Assembly (NCBI GenBank): GCA_009827235.1
Contig: SPMW01000016.1
Location: 1-36,561, forward strand
Reading direction: 5' to 3'
Length of the DNA stretch: 36,561 bases
From: Candidatus Campylobacter infans
Lineage (GTDB): Bacteria > Campylobacterota > Campylobacteria > Campylobacterales > Campylobacteraceae
The notes under the pieces are model-generated. The model was not told the DNA's origin, made no database searches, and saw nothing but the letters and a program-made list of their open reading frames with translations. Position 1 is the first letter of the stretch, and every line of letters begins with the position of its first letter. Made by a program: the position numbers and the translations under genes. Of the stretch, positions 24,915-34,274 are shown piece after piece.

Positions 24915-25934
24915 TTACGCTATAAACCCGCTAGCTAGCACTCTGGCTTGCTCATCATAAAAGCACGCTAGCTGCCCGCTAGCTATCGCACTTGCAGGAC
25001 GCAAAAGCTCTACAAACACGCCACCGCGCCCATTTTGGCGCACCACGCACGGCACAGGCTCGCTTTTGTAGCGAATTTTTACAAAGCATTTGAAATTAGT
25101 TTCATTTGTGAAATTATTAAAATTTAAAGTCTCAAAACTTGTTTTTTCAAGCTCTTTTTTTAAACCAACGCTTATTTCGTTATTTTCAGGATTTATAGCC
25201 GTTACAAAATGCGGCTCGTGCGCGCCATGCACTCTAAATCCTTTGCGCTTGCCGATTGTATAATTCATATATCCATCATGCTCGCCAATTGCCCGCCCAG
25301 CGCTATCTCGCACCACTCCGCGCATTTGCGTGTTAAAATGCCTTGCTAAAATTTCTGTGTAGGAATTTTCTACAAAACAAATCTCACTGCTTTCTTTTTG
25401 CGTGGCTAGCTCGGCGATTTGTGGAAATTTTGCCGCATTTGCTTTAATGTCTTTTTTTAATTTATCACCAAGCGGGAAAATAATATGTGAAAGCACGGCA
25501 GGTTCGATATTTGAAAGAAAATAACTTTGATCTTTACTCTTATCAACGGCCGCTTTTAAAAGCCCATTTTCAATACGCGCATAATGCCCCGTGGCGATTT
25601 TTTGGCAGCCATTTTTCTTAGCAAACTCCCATAAAGCCCCAAATTTTATCAAGCGATTACAATGCGCGCAAGGATTGGGCGTAATGCCCTTAGCATAAGA
25701 ACTAACAAACAAATCATAAACATCGTGCTTAAACTGCTCTTTTAAATTTAAAATTTGCGTCTTTATCCCCAAAAAATCACCGACTTTTTGCACATTAGCA
25801 ATATTTTTTTCGTGATAATTTGGCTTATCGTGGAGCATCATATAGCACCCAATCACGCTAAAACCAGCATCTAATAAAATTTTGGCACTCATCGAACTAT
25901 CTACGCCACCACTTAAAGCTATTAAAACCTTCAT
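24915..25934 (-). CDS. mnmA: tRNA-specific 2-thiouridylase MnmA
   Basis: A 339-residue enzyme that thiolates U34 of tRNA-Lys, -Glu and -Gln. The PP-loop ALSGGVDSSMSAKIL is at residues 6-20. The catalytic cysteines are Cys89 in PNPCAHCNRLIKFG and Cys186 in ESSEICFVE. GKRKGFRVHGAHEPHFVT is the conserved central part. Cys89 and Cys92 form a CxxC pair. The gene is convergent with ispDF and divergent from the LOG-family gene, with its own -10 box at 25959-25964. Confidence 0.95.
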   Translation of the reverse strand: MKVLIALSGGVDSSMSAKILLDAGFSVIGCYMMLHDKPNYHEKNIANVQKVGDFLGIKTQILNLKEQFKHDVYDLFVSSYAKGITPNPCAHCNRLIKFGALWEFAKKNGCQKIATGHYARIENGLLKAAVDKSKDQSYFLSNIEPAVLSHIIFPLGDKLKKDIKANAAKFPQIAELATQKESSEICFVENSYTEILARHFNTQMRGVVRDSAGRAIGEHDGYMNYTIGKRKGFRVHGAHEPHFVTAINPENNEISVGLKKELEKTSFETLNFNNFTNETNFKCFVKIRYKSEPVPCVVRQNGRGGVFVELLRPASAIASGQLACFYDEQARVLASGFIA

Positions 25935-25958
25935 CTTTACCCCAGTTTTTAAAATGCT

Positions 25959-25964
25959 ATTATA
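25959..25964 (-). promoter_or_regulatory. Probable -10 box for mnmA
   Basis: GATATAAT on the minus strand, 25 bases before ATG 25934. Confidence 0.5.
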
Positions 25965-26049
25965 TCGCTAAAATATTAGCATTTTCTTAAAAATATACTT
26001 TATTACTTTATTTATTTGCTTTTTTAAATTATATTTTAGCTAGTATTAG

Positions 26050-26055
26050 TATAAT
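26050..26055 (+). promoter_or_regulatory. Probable -10 box for the LOG-family gene
   Basis: AGTATAAT on the plus strand, 21 bases before ATG 26076; AAAAGGA follows. Confidence 0.55.
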
Positions 26056-26075
26056 CGCGCGCTAAAAGGACGAAA

Positions 26076-26612
26076 ATGTACTATATCACAATCTTTGGCT
26101 CAGCTAGAATAAAAGCAGACGATAAATACTACAAAGCCGCCTACGAGCTAGCAAAAAACCTAGCAAAGCAAGGATATGGCGTCATTACAGGCGGTAGTAG
26201 CGGGATAATGGAAGCAGCAAATAAAGGTGCTTTTGAAGCTGGCGGCAAAAGCATAGGCATAAACATCAAACTCCCGCACGAACAAATCACAAATCAATAT
26301 TGCACGCTCGTTAAAATTTCCAACAAGCTAAGTGAGCGCAAACTTTTGCTAATAGAGCAAAGTTGTGCTTTTATCATAATGCCTGGCGGTTTTGGCACGC
26401 TTGATGAAGCATTTGAGGTGCTTGTGCTAGCTTGCACGGAGCTAAAAAAAGCAAAAATTATTTTTTATGGGAGAGAGTTTTGGGCTAAATTAGTAGAGTT
26501 TATGCGCGAGGTTTTGCTAGCTCGCGGTATGATAAATGAACTTGATTTTAGCTCTTTTGCCCTACTTGATAGCAGCGATGAAGTGCTTGAATATTTGCGC
26601 TCTAATTCATAA
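26076..26612 (+). CDS. LOG-family (TIGR00730) nucleotide 5'-monophosphate phosphoribohydrolase
   Basis: A 178-residue Rossmann-like protein with both family motifs: GGSSGIMEAANKGAFEAGG near residues 40-58 and the active-site MPGGFGTLDEAFEV near 104-117. Proteins of this family (often mislabelled lysine decarboxylase) hydrolyse nucleoside monophosphates, in some cases cytokinin precursors, to base and ribose 5-phosphate. The in vivo substrate here is unknown. It has its own promoter and converges on ubiE with a shared hairpin. Confidence 0.85.
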   Translation: MYYITIFGSARIKADDKYYKAAYELAKNLAKQGYGVITGGSSGIMEAANKGAFEAGGKSIGINIKLPHEQITNQYCTLVKISNKLSERKLLLIEQSCAFIIMPGGFGTLDEAFEVLVLACTELKKAKIIFYGREFWAKLVEFMREVLLARGMINELDFSSFALLDSSDEVLEYLRSNS

Positions 26613-26658
26613 TTTAAAATTTGCCCTAAAAATGCCAAAATAAGGGCGAAATTTTAAA
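26613..26658. terminator. Bidirectional hairpin between the LOG-family gene and ubiE
   Basis: TTTAAAATTTGCCCT pairs with AGGGCGAAATTTTAAA (one bulge) across a 15-base loop, between convergent genes. The T- and A-rich flanks suit termination both ways. Confidence 0.65.
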
Positions 26659-26666
26659 ATTTACCC

Positions 26667-27413
26667 TTAATCAAGCATACTAAAATCATCTAATTCTTTT
26701 ACTTTTCTAGCTACAAACATAGAACAAATATCAAAAGAAAAACTTCTAATAATCTCTACTTGAAAACCAGCTTTTTTTAGCTCGCTCTTAAACTGCTCTT
26801 TGTCTAAAAAATTTTCAATACTTTGTGGGAGGTATTCATAGGCATTTTTATTTTTGCTGATAAAACCGCCGATTTTAGGTAGCATTTTTAGCAAATAAAA
26901 ATCACGCAAGTTTGCCATAAAGCCCTTTTTTGAGCGTTTTGTAAATTCTAAAACCAGCAAATAACCGCCATTTTTAAGCACTCTATTAAACTCGCACAAA
27001 GCCTTCTCGCGCTCACTTACATTTCTAATGCCATAGCTTATTGAAATTATATCCGCCCAGTCGCTTTCTAAGCCGGTATTATCGGCATAAGCGCACTCTA
27101 AGCGCACTTTTTCATTTTTGATAAATTTTTTGCGCGCTACTTCTAGCATACCTTTGCTAGGATCAATGCCAGCTATGCTTTTAATAACAATATTTATCAG
27201 CTTTGCGCGCTTATCCCATAAATCTATCATATCGCCAGTTCCACAAGCTATATCAGCGATATTTATGCTATGATGTGAATATTTTTCTAGCACAAAATCC
27301 ACCGCACGCTTGCGCCAACTTTTATCTATGCCAAAACTCAAAATGCGGTTTGTTATATCGTAAGTTGGCGCGATACTATCAAACATTTGTACTATTTTTT
27401 CTTGCTTTTGCAC
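26667..27413 (-). CDS. ubiE: Demethylmenaquinone methyltransferase
   Basis: A 248-residue class I SAM methyltransferase that carries out the last step of menaquinone synthesis. It opens VQMFDSIAPTYDITNRILSF, has NIADIACGTGDMIDL as SAM motif I, and SYGIRNVSEREKAL, all characteristic of UbiE/MenG. The likely start is GTG 27413, which overlaps by one base the TAG of the CYTH-like gene, so translation is coupled. It complements mqnD in the same window. The name menG is equally suitable, as Campylobacter makes menaquinones rather than ubiquinone. Confidence 0.93.
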   Translation of the reverse strand: MQKQEKIVQMFDSIAPTYDITNRILSFGIDKSWRKRAVDFVLEKYSHHSINIADIACGTGDMIDLWDKRAKLINIVIKSIAGIDPSKGMLEVARKKFIKNEKVRLECAYADNTGLESDWADIISISYGIRNVSEREKALCEFNRVLKNGGYLLVLEFTKRSKKGFMANLRDFYLLKMLPKIGGFISKNKNAYEYLPQSIENFLDKEQFKSELKKAGFQVEIIRSFSFDICSMFVARKVKELDDFSMLD

Positions 27414-28678
27414 TAAAATCCTTTTTCTTCGTAAATTTTTAAAATTTCTTTAATTTCATCGACTTTTTTATAAAGTTTTTGATTTTTTTTGTCTAATTTT
27501 TTTACACTTTGTGCGATATTTTGGCTTAATTGCTTTTTAAAATCGTCCATTTGCGCGCCATTAAATGCTTTGTTTAAAATTTTGTATTTTACAATTTGAT
27601 TAGAGTTTATGCTGATATTATTTAATTTTTTAGCGAATTTGGCAAATTTTTGGCTTTGATACAGCGAGCCAAAAAGACTAGCCAAAACAAAAAGCTCATT
27701 TGCTTTAATGCCGATGGATTCGTAATTTAAGCTATAAATTTGAGTTAAAAACATATTGATTTTACGAGAAAATAACGGCGCAAGCGTGCTTTTAAGCTCA
27801 TTTTTACCAAGAGGCGATGAATAAAAAAATTCATCATCGTGCAAAACAAAAACCCACTCTTTTAATATATTTTCTAATTCGTGGCTTTTTGCGATACAAT
27901 CATCTTCAAGCACAGAGCGTTCGCGCTCTAAGATAGCGAAACTTTGAGCACCGATATTTTGAACTTGTAAATATTCGCATAAATAATTTTTTTTGGCTAA
28001 TTCATTAATGTTTGTTGTGTAATTGTTTAAAAAGCTTAAAAAAACATTTAAAATTTTTTCATCAAAAATCGCCCCGAAACTTTGCATAATCGCTATATTT
28101 TGCATTAAAATAAAATTTAATTCATTTATGCTTTTTGTGTTTTTGTGTGCTAAGAATTTATTTAGGGTCGCTTTTAGCGGTTTTATTAGCGAGATAAGCA
28201 CGCATCTAATCCCATCATAAGCGCTTATTAGCCCAGGGCTTTGCAAGCTAAAATTAGCTAAGTTTTGGGCGTATTTTAAGGCGTTTTGATAATTAAATTT
28301 AAAGCGAGGATTGCCAAAAAGTGCCACATTATTAAGCGCGTAAGAATCATTATTTGTGATATTTTCAAGCACTAAATTTTCAATCACGCTAGGCAAGTTA
28401 AAATTTTTTAATTCATCAGCGTCATTAAAAGAAACTTCTAAAATAGCCAAATCGCAAAAATCATAAAGCAAAATCACACAAGGCAAATTAGCCAAACTAA
28501 AAGTAAATTTGCTTTGTAACAAAGCATTGCAAATCGCGTTTTTATCATTATTACTTAGGCTTAGGGCGTTATTTTTTAGCCTTAAATAATACTTCGTTTT
28601 TTCACAAATAAAATTTTTGGCTAATTTTGAAAATATCTCTTGTGAGTTTAATAAAAATCGTAATTTTAAATCTGTCAT
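27413..28678 (-). CDS. CYTH (and CHAD-like) domain protein, divergent
   Basis: A 421-residue protein without signal or membrane segments. The first 130 residues look like a worn CYTH (triphosphate tunnel) domain: KYYLRLKNNAL near the start, AILEVSFNDADELKNFNLP in the middle and NDSYALNNVALFGNP at its end, the place of the family's D.RY.N..LA..G.P motif. The EXEXK start motif is not visible. The rest is helical, and GLISAYDGIRCVLISLIKPL could be the first CHAD helix. CYTH-CHAD proteins bind or cleave triphosphates or polyphosphate. This copy may have lost activity. It lies directly upstream of ubiE. Confidence 0.55.
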   Translation of the reverse strand: MTDLKLRFLLNSQEIFSKLAKNFICEKTKYYLRLKNNALSLSNNDKNAICNALLQSKFTFSLANLPCVILLYDFCDLAILEVSFNDADELKNFNLPSVIENLVLENITNNDSYALNNVALFGNPRFKFNYQNALKYAQNLANFSLQSPGLISAYDGIRCVLISLIKPLKATLNKFLAHKNTKSINELNFILMQNIAIMQSFGAIFDEKILNVFLSFLNNYTTNINELAKKNYLCEYLQVQNIGAQSFAILERERSVLEDDCIAKSHELENILKEWVFVLHDDEFFYSSPLGKNELKSTLAPLFSRKINMFLTQIYSLNYESIGIKANELFVLASLFGSLYQSQKFAKFAKKLNNISINSNQIVKYKILNKAFNGAQMDDFKKQLSQNIAQSVKKLDKKNQKLYKKVDEIKEILKIYEEKGF

Positions 28679-28765
28679 TTGCGCCTAAATTTTAAAGTTT
28701 AAACCGCAAATTTTATCAAATTTGACTTAAAAGAAAATTTAATTCTATTTTAATACTTATATTTG

Positions 28766-28771
28766 TAAAAT
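28766..28771 (+). promoter_or_regulatory. Possible -10 box for hisC
   Basis: TTTGTAAAAT on the plus strand, 27 bases before ATG 28798; AAAAGGATAG precedes the start. Confidence 0.4.
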
Positions 28772-28797
28772 CACGGCTTTATTTAAAAGGATAGCTG

Positions 28798-29901
28798 ATG
28801 CGATTTAATGAAATAATCAAAAATTTGCCCGTTTATGAAGCCGGCAAACCAATAGAATTAGTTGCCAAAGATTTTAAAATAAATCCTAAAAAAATCATAA
28901 AATTAGCAAGCAATGAAAATCCCTTTGGCTCATCGCCGCTAGCCATTAAAGCCATAAAAAAAGCAGCCAAAAGGGCTAATTTATATCCAGATGATAGCTA
29001 CCATGAGCTAAAAAATGCCCTAGCCAAAAAATTTGAGCTAAAAAGCGAAAATTTTATTATCGGTTCTGGTTCTGATGAGGTGATTGAGTTTGCCTTAGGC
29101 GCAGTTTGTAATGACAAATTGGGTATTTTAACAGCAGGCGTTAGCTTTGGTATGTATGGAGTTTATGCTAGCCACATCGGCGCGCCACATTTTAAAACAA
29201 AAAGCCAAAAGCACGATTTAGCCGAGCTTTTAGAGCTTTATGAAAAACACAAAAATAGCATTGGCGTGGTAATTTTATGCTTGCCAAATAATCCACTTGG
29301 TGAGTGCGAAAACGCTAGCGAGATTGAAAATTTCATAGCCAAAATTGATAAAAACACTCTAATTATGCTTGATTGTGCTTATATGGAATTTGCTAGTTTT
29401 AAAGATAGCAAAAAAGCCATAAATCCAAAAAAATTAGTGCGAAATTTTGAAAATGTGCTGTATTTGGGAACCTTTTCAAAAGCTTATGGATTAGGTGGAA
29501 TGCGAGTAGGATATGGCATAGCAAATGACGAAATAATCAAATCCTTACATAAATTAAGACCACCATTTAATATCTCAACGCCAAGCCTAGCTTGTGCTAT
29601 TGCTGCTTTAAATGATGAAAATTTCATCATCAAAACGCTAAAAAACAATCTCCAAGAAATGAAAAAATATGAAAATTTTGCCAACAAAAAAGGCATAGAA
29701 TTTATCCCTAGCTACACAAATTTTATCACCTTTAAACTAAGCGATAAAGACGACAGCACAAAGCTTTGCGATATTTTATTATCGCGCGGGATAATACTGC
29801 GCAACCTTAAAAGCTACGACCTAAACGCCGTTCGCATCACCATAGGCACAAAAGCACAAAATAAAAAAGTCTTAAAAGAACTTGATGGCTTATTTAGCTA
29901 A
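28798..29901 (+). CDS. hisC: Histidinol-phosphate aminotransferase
   Basis: A 367-residue fold-type I PLP aminotransferase. Visible are ASNENPFGSSP near residue 38, GSGSDEVIEFALGA, LPNNPLGE, and the PLP-binding Lys228 in GTFSKAYGLGGMRVGYG. It converts histidinol phosphate to imidazole acetol phosphate in histidine synthesis; some bacterial HisC also act on aromatic amino acids. It stands alone, with a strong hairpin after it. Confidence 0.92.
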   Translation: MRFNEIIKNLPVYEAGKPIELVAKDFKINPKKIIKLASNENPFGSSPLAIKAIKKAAKRANLYPDDSYHELKNALAKKFELKSENFIIGSGSDEVIEFALGAVCNDKLGILTAGVSFGMYGVYASHIGAPHFKTKSQKHDLAELLELYEKHKNSIGVVILCLPNNPLGECENASEIENFIAKIDKNTLIMLDCAYMEFASFKDSKKAINPKKLVRNFENVLYLGTFSKAYGLGGMRVGYGIANDEIIKSLHKLRPPFNISTPSLACAIAALNDENFIIKTLKNNLQEMKKYENFANKKGIEFIPSYTNFITFKLSDKDDSTKLCDILLSRGIILRNLKSYDLNAVRITIGTKAQNKKVLKELDGLFS

Positions 29902-29913
29902 ATTTCACCACTT

Positions 29914-29948
29914 CAAAAGGCAAAATTAAAATTTAATTTCGCCTTTTG
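29914..29948 (+). terminator. Hairpin after hisC
   Basis: CAAAAGGC and GCCTTTTG form an 8-bp stem, and the AT-rich inside (AAATTAAA with TTTAATTT) extends it. It begins 13 bases after the stop. Confidence 0.65.
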
Positions 29949-30021
29949 CCAAATTTTAAAATTTCAAATATTTTTAATATAAATTCTAACTTAATTTAAG
30001 TATATTATAAGCTACAAATCT

Positions 30022-30027
30022 TATAAT
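30022..30027 (+). promoter_or_regulatory. Probable -10 box for rplM-rpsI
   Basis: CTTATAAT on the plus strand, 36 bases before ATG 30064. Confidence 0.55.
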
Positions 30028-30063
30028 TGCGCCTTTATTTTGTAAAAAATGAAAGGATTAAAA

Positions 30064-30489
30064 ATGACTAGAATTACAAAACCTAGCGAAGTTAAGCGCG
30101 AATGGATCGTGCTTGATGCTAAGGGCGAGATTTTTGGTCGCTTGCTTACAAAAGCAGCTGTGTATTTGCGTGGCAAGCATAAACCAAGCTATACTCCAAA
30201 TGTAGATTGTGGCGATTTTGTCATCATCATAAATGCCTCAGAGGCTATTTTTACCGGCGCAAATAAAGCCGAAGATAAGCTTTATCATCGTCATTCGGGT
30301 TATTTTGGCTCAGTTAAGAGCGAAAAATTTGGCCAAATGCTAAAAAATAAACCTGAAAAACTCTATAAACTAGCAATGCGCGGTATGCTACCTAAGACAA
30401 AACTAGGCAAAGAAATGATTAAAAAATTCCGTGTATATGCAAGCAGCGAGCATCCGCACACCGCACAAATACAAAATAAAGGAAAATAA
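30064..30489 (+). CDS. rplM: 50S ribosomal protein L13
   Basis: A 141-residue L13. [20 protein letters not shown] and [20 protein letters not shown] are the conserved start, and [12 protein letters not shown] the conserved C-terminal part. ATG 30064 is chosen over ATG 30049 because GAAAGGAT stands directly before it and the upstream ATG overlaps this site. It is 2 bases from rpsI, the usual pair. Confidence 0.97.
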   Translation: MTRITKPSEVKREWIVLDAKGEIFGRLLTKAAVYLRGKHKPSYTPNVDCGDFVIIINASEAIFTGANKAEDKLYHRHSGYFGSVKSEKFGQMLKNKPEKLYKLAMRGMLPKTKLGKEMIKKFRVYASSEHPHTAQIQNKGK

Positions 30490-30491
30490 AA

Positions 30492-30884
30492 ATGGCTTCT
30501 ACTACATACGCAACAGGCAAGAGAAAATCAGCAGTCGCTAAGGTATGGCTAAAAGCTGGTAGTGGCAAGATTATAGTAAATGGTATGGATTTAAACACTT
30601 GGCTTGGCGGACATGAAGCCATCAAGCTAAAAGTCGTCCAGCCCCTGCTAGTAACCAAACAAGAAAGCTTAGTAGATATTAAAGCTGTAACGCTAGGTGG
30701 TGGCTACTCAGCCCAAGCCGAAGCATTAAGGCATGGCATTTCGCGCGCACTTGCAGCCCTTGATTTACAATTTCGTAAAGCACTAAAACCAGAAGGCTTG
30801 CTAACCCGCGATAGTCGCACCGTAGAGCGTAAAAAATACGGTCGCCGCAAAGCCCGCCGCTCTCCACAATTTTCTAAACGCTAA
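30492..30884 (+). CDS. rpsI: 30S ribosomal protein S9
   Basis: A 130-residue S9, starting [20 protein letters not shown] and ending [17 protein letters not shown], the basic tail that reaches the P site of the 30S subunit. AAAGGAAAATAAA lies before the ATG. It is co-transcribed with rplM. Confidence 0.97.
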   Translation: MASTTYATGKRKSAVAKVWLKAGSGKIIVNGMDLNTWLGGHEAIKLKVVQPLLVTKQESLVDIKAVTLGGGYSAQAEALRHGISRALAALDLQFRKALKPEGLLTRDSRTVERKKYGRRKARRSPQFSKR

Positions 30885-30891
30885 TATTTTG

Positions 30892-30914
30892 CTTGCAAGC
30901 TTCAAGCTTGCAAG
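30892..30914 (+). terminator. Hairpin after rpsI
   Basis: CTTGCAAGCTT and AAGCTTGCAAG surround a single C, so the formed hairpin would have a stem of 8 bp and a 7-base loop. It begins 7 bases after the stop; a weak T-rich stretch follows. Confidence 0.6.
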
Positions 30915-31022
30915 TGCTATTATTTTATTAAAATTTATTTTTAGCAATCAACCGCTTATTAAACTTTAAATTTTAAAATTTGCGCTACTAAAATTAAAAT
31001 TTTAATCTCTCAAATATTTTAA

Positions 31023-32605
31023 TTAAAATTTCTCAAACATATAAGCTAGCTCTAAGCCCTTTATAAGATTATCAACCACAGAGCTAAAATGCGCTTCTTG
31101 CTCGCTTGGCTTACTTAAAAGCATTTGCTTGCCATCAATTTGCACGCTTGGCGCAAAATTACCCATACGGCATTTTTTTAATAAATACTTTATAATATCG
31201 GCCTTTGAGTGTTTGCCATCAAGCATAGTAAATATTTCATAATCGGTGCTATTTAGGCGCAGGGCTTGATTTAAATAACCGCCCAAACACAAAGCCTGCG
31301 TTTTATCATTTGCCAAATACCGCACCAAAGGTATAAAATCCTGTCTTAGGCGCGATTTATTAACTTCGTATTTAATATCAAAAAGCCTCTCATAACTTAT
31401 AAAAATACTACTCGTAACCGCTGATATATCATAAATATGGCCTATTAAAGTATTTTGCGGGACTAGCTTTATGGCTTCGCGCACGCTAATGCTAGCTGGA
31501 TAGGCATCATAAAGCGCACGCACCAAATGCTCAAGCTCTAAGCCCTTAGCGCGCTCTTTTAAATACTCGCTTTTATCACTAAGACAAAGATGAAAATCCA
31601 TAATGCGCTCTTGCATTTTGGCGTGATCTAGGCATATTTTGCTTTCATTTTTTTTAAGGGTTAAAAGAGAGTGGCGAAACTGCGTGGAGTTAAGAAAATC
31701 AAACATTTGATCTTTTTCTATGCGGTTTTTCCACGCTAATTTGGCGTATTCTTCGACAGCGGCGTTACTAAACTCATTATAATCAAAATGTAAATGCATA
31801 TCCTCAATATAAGCAAGCCCTAAATCATTGGCATCAGCGACAAAATCTATCAAATATGAGGGGCAATTGTAAATTTCTAAATATTCGTGCATAATGTAGC
31901 TAGGGTTTTTATTATCTTGAACTTTTTTGTTGTTATGGGCTTTTAGCTCTCTTGTTAGGATTTGATAATCATGGGCTGGGCTGCTTAATGTAGTGGTTTT
32001 ATATGCACCTATTTCAAATTTTAAAGCATTTAGAGCGCATTGTAATTTTTGTGCTGGCTCTTTATCAAAATCTATATCTTTACTAGCAAAACGCATAAAA
32101 TCGCGCGTTATTTCTTTAAATTTCCAGCCTGGGTAGGTGTTGTAGCTTATCATTTGCACGCCATTGTCGCTTAATAACTTCGCGCCTATTTCATAAATTG
32201 CCTTTTTTACAAAATCAGGCACCCAACTAAAAATGCCGTGAGCTATGATATAATCAAACTTGCCGTATTTAGCGACCCCCCCCCCCTAGCTATATTAGCT
32301 AAATCATCACTAAATAGCTCTATATTTTTTAGCCCTAGTTTATTGATAGCTTTTTGGCCTTCTTGGATTTGGCTAGTGGCTAAATCCACGCCTATAAAAT
32401 TTGCGCTTTTATGCTTTATGGCTTGTGCTATTATGTTGCCACCGGCTGCACAGCCAAGCTCTAAAACGCGCGCATTTTCTGGTTTTGTGGCATTTATCCC
32501 ATAGCTTTTTGCTACTACATACATTCTATCTATGCTTGCGTTTATGAAAGCATTTGATTGATATGGCACTTTATCATAAGAAGTTTTTATTAAATCATTT
32601 ATCAT
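31023..32605 (-). CDS. Phase-variable SAM methyltransferase with methyltransferase-regulatory domain (PF10119 type), OFF as sequenced
   Basis: ATG 32605 overlaps the dnaX stop by 11 bases. The N-terminal part has YDKVPYQSNAF, VLELGCAAGGNII (SAM motif I) and FIGVDLATSQI. Eleven G (coding strand) at 32276-32286 shift the frame, and it ends soon after. With 12 or 9 G it continues as GKFDYIIAHGIFSWVPDFV, then ISYNTYPGWKFKEITRDFMR, the hallmark of the methyltransferase-regulatory domain, to a stop at 31023, about 527 residues in all. The C-terminal 150 residues contain a small ADIIKYLL-type domain. The substrate is unknown. A GTG at 32222 could start the downstream half, but it would lack the SAM site. 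Confidence 0.85.
32276..32286 (-). repeat. Poly-G tract, 11 G, inside the methyltransferase gene
   Basis: Eleven C on the plus strand. Upstream and downstream frames join at 12 or 9, so the gene is OFF at 11. Confidence 0.9.
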
Positions 32606-34274
32606 CTTTTTTATCCTCTATAATCTCAGGTTCGCCAAATAAAATATTAAGCTCATTTATATTTCTAAGCTCATCTTTACTTAGGGCTTGCTCGCTTAAT
32701 GGGGTTGTTGAAATTTCATTTGTGCTAACTTGCTTGTCGCTGGCATTTGGGTTATCATTTGCGCTTGGATTAGGGCTAGCATTTTGGCTAGTGATATTGC
32801 TTGGATTAGGGCTGGCATTTTGCGCGCTTAAAATATTATTTAGCACATCGTCATCGCTTTTTGGCAAGTCATTAGGGATTTTTTGCACCTTAAACTTATC
32901 GCTACCAAAACTAGCCAATGCTAATTCTTTAATCACGCCCCAATACTTGCGCTGCATCGCGCTTTGCTCGTTATTTGCTCGCGAGCTAAGGCTAATAATG
33001 CCATTTTCAAAACCATCAAAACAAATACACTCTTTAAAACACTCGCCAAGCTCGTAATTTCTATCATATATCAAGCCTAAAAAGCGCTCATACATATCAG
33101 CGCTTGAAGGCTTTTGTGCTTGCTTTGTTGGTGCTGGCTGATTAGGCTGCGGATTAAAATTTGTAGCATTTGTGGGAGTTTGCGCGCTTTTTGGCAAATT
33201 TTGATTTGTTTTATTATCTAATGAGCTTTGCGCGTTTAAAATCACATTATCGATATTTGGGATATTAAAGCATTCTTTCATCATAAATAGCGTTATATAC
33301 AGCACAAACTCAGCATCGCTGCCACTATTTAGCATATTTTTTGCCTGGCTTAAAATGCGAAAAAATCGCTCAAAAATCAGCAAAGAAAAGCTAGGATTTG
33401 GCGAGATAAACTTAAATTTTAAATTTGAGATTAGCTCGTTGATTATCATAACCGCATCGCTTTCGTTTAATTCTTTTATAAGCGCGCTTATATCGGCATC
33501 TACGCCATTTTGAACCACTTTTAAAATTTCATCTATTTTTGCTGGATCTAAAATGCCTAACATATCGGCAATTTGCGTAGCGCTGATGTTTTCGTGGGTG
33601 AAAATTATAGCTTGATCAAGCAAAGTAAGCGTATCGCGCAAAGAACCCTCGCCCGCTCTTGCTAAGATATTAAGCGCGTCTATTTCATACTTTATGCCCT
33701 CTTTGCTTAAAATAAATTCTAAATGATGGACGATATTTTGAATACTTATAGGTTTAAAGCGAAAGTGCTGTGTGCGCGATAAAATCGTAGCTGGCAACTT
33801 TAACGGATCAGTTGTGGCCAAAATAAATTTTATATAACTTGGCGGCTCTTCAAGCGTTTTTAAAAGTGCGTTACAAGCTTGCTGGGTAAGCATATGTGCT
33901 TCATCAATTATAAAAATTTTAAATCGCCCAGACATCGGCGCATAGCGCGTTTGCTCGGTTAAATCCCTAATATCATCTATGCTTCTGTGGCTTGCGGCAT
34001 CAAGCTCAATTATATCAAGATGGCGGCCTTCATTTGCCATCACACAACTCTGACAAACCTCGCAAGGATGGGAGCTAACGCCCTTTTGGCATAACAGCGC
34101 CTTAGCAAAAATCCTAGCCGAGCTAGTCTTGCCACTACCTCTAAGCCCAGAAAACAAATAAGCATGCCCTAAACGCTCGCTATCAAGGGCGCGCGAAAGC
34201 GAGCTTGCGATGATATCTTGACCAATTAATTCGGCGAAATTTTTAGGACGATATTTTAAAGCTAGGGCTTGCAT
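32595..34274 (-). CDS. dnaX: DNA polymerase III subunit gamma/tau
   Basis: A 559-residue clamp-loader ATPase. Walker A is GLRGSGKT at residues 43-50. The zinc cysteines are 62, 71, 74 and 77. Walker B is IIDEAHML. The sensor-1 region reads FILATTDPLKLPATILSRTQ, with Thr in place of the usual Cys of the SRC motif. After the clamp-loader core (about 1-340) comes a low-complexity N/P/S/Q-rich linker holding a tandem NASPNPS-type repeat, then a short C-terminal part. A phase-variable methyltransferase gene overlaps its 3' end. Confidence 0.95.
   Translation of the reverse strand: MQALALKYRPKNFAELIGQDIIASSLSRALDSERLGHAYLFSGLRGSGKTSSARIFAKALLCQKGVSSHPCEVCQSCVMANEGRHLDIIELDAASHRSIDDIRDLTEQTRYAPMSGRFKIFIIDEAHMLTQQACNALLKTLEEPPSYIKFILATTDPLKLPATILSRTQHFRFKPISIQNIVHHLEFILSKEGIKYEIDALNILARAGEGSLRDTLTLLDQAIIFTHENISATQIADMLGILDPAKIDEILKVVQNGVDADISALIKELNESDAVMIINELISNLKFKFISPNPSFSLLIFERFFRILSQAKNMLNSGSDAEFVLYITLFMMKECFNIPNIDNVILNAQSSLDNKTNQNLPKSAQTPTNATNFNPQPNQPAPTKQAQKPSSADMYERFLGLIYDRNYELGECFKECICFDGFENGIISLSSRANNEQSAMQRKYWGVIKELALASFGSDKFKVQKIPNDLPKSDDDVLNNILSAQNASPNPSNITSQNASPNPSANDNPNASDKQVSTNEISTTPLSEQALSKDELRNINELNILFGEPEIIEDKKDDK
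32763..32822. repeat. In-frame 36-base tandem repeat in the dnaX linker
   Basis: A 24-base block beginning GCTTGGATTAGGGCT is found at 32763-32786 and, with one mismatch, at 32799-32822. The 36-base period adds 12 residues per copy (SQNASPNPS type) and keeps the frame. Confidence 0.7.

Noticed and set aside
31023..32222. Reading the 399-residue frame as a separate gene starting at GTG 32222
   Set aside because: It lacks the SAM-binding half, has no ribosome binding site there, and its frame continues upstream without a stop to the G-tract; a single split gene explains it better.
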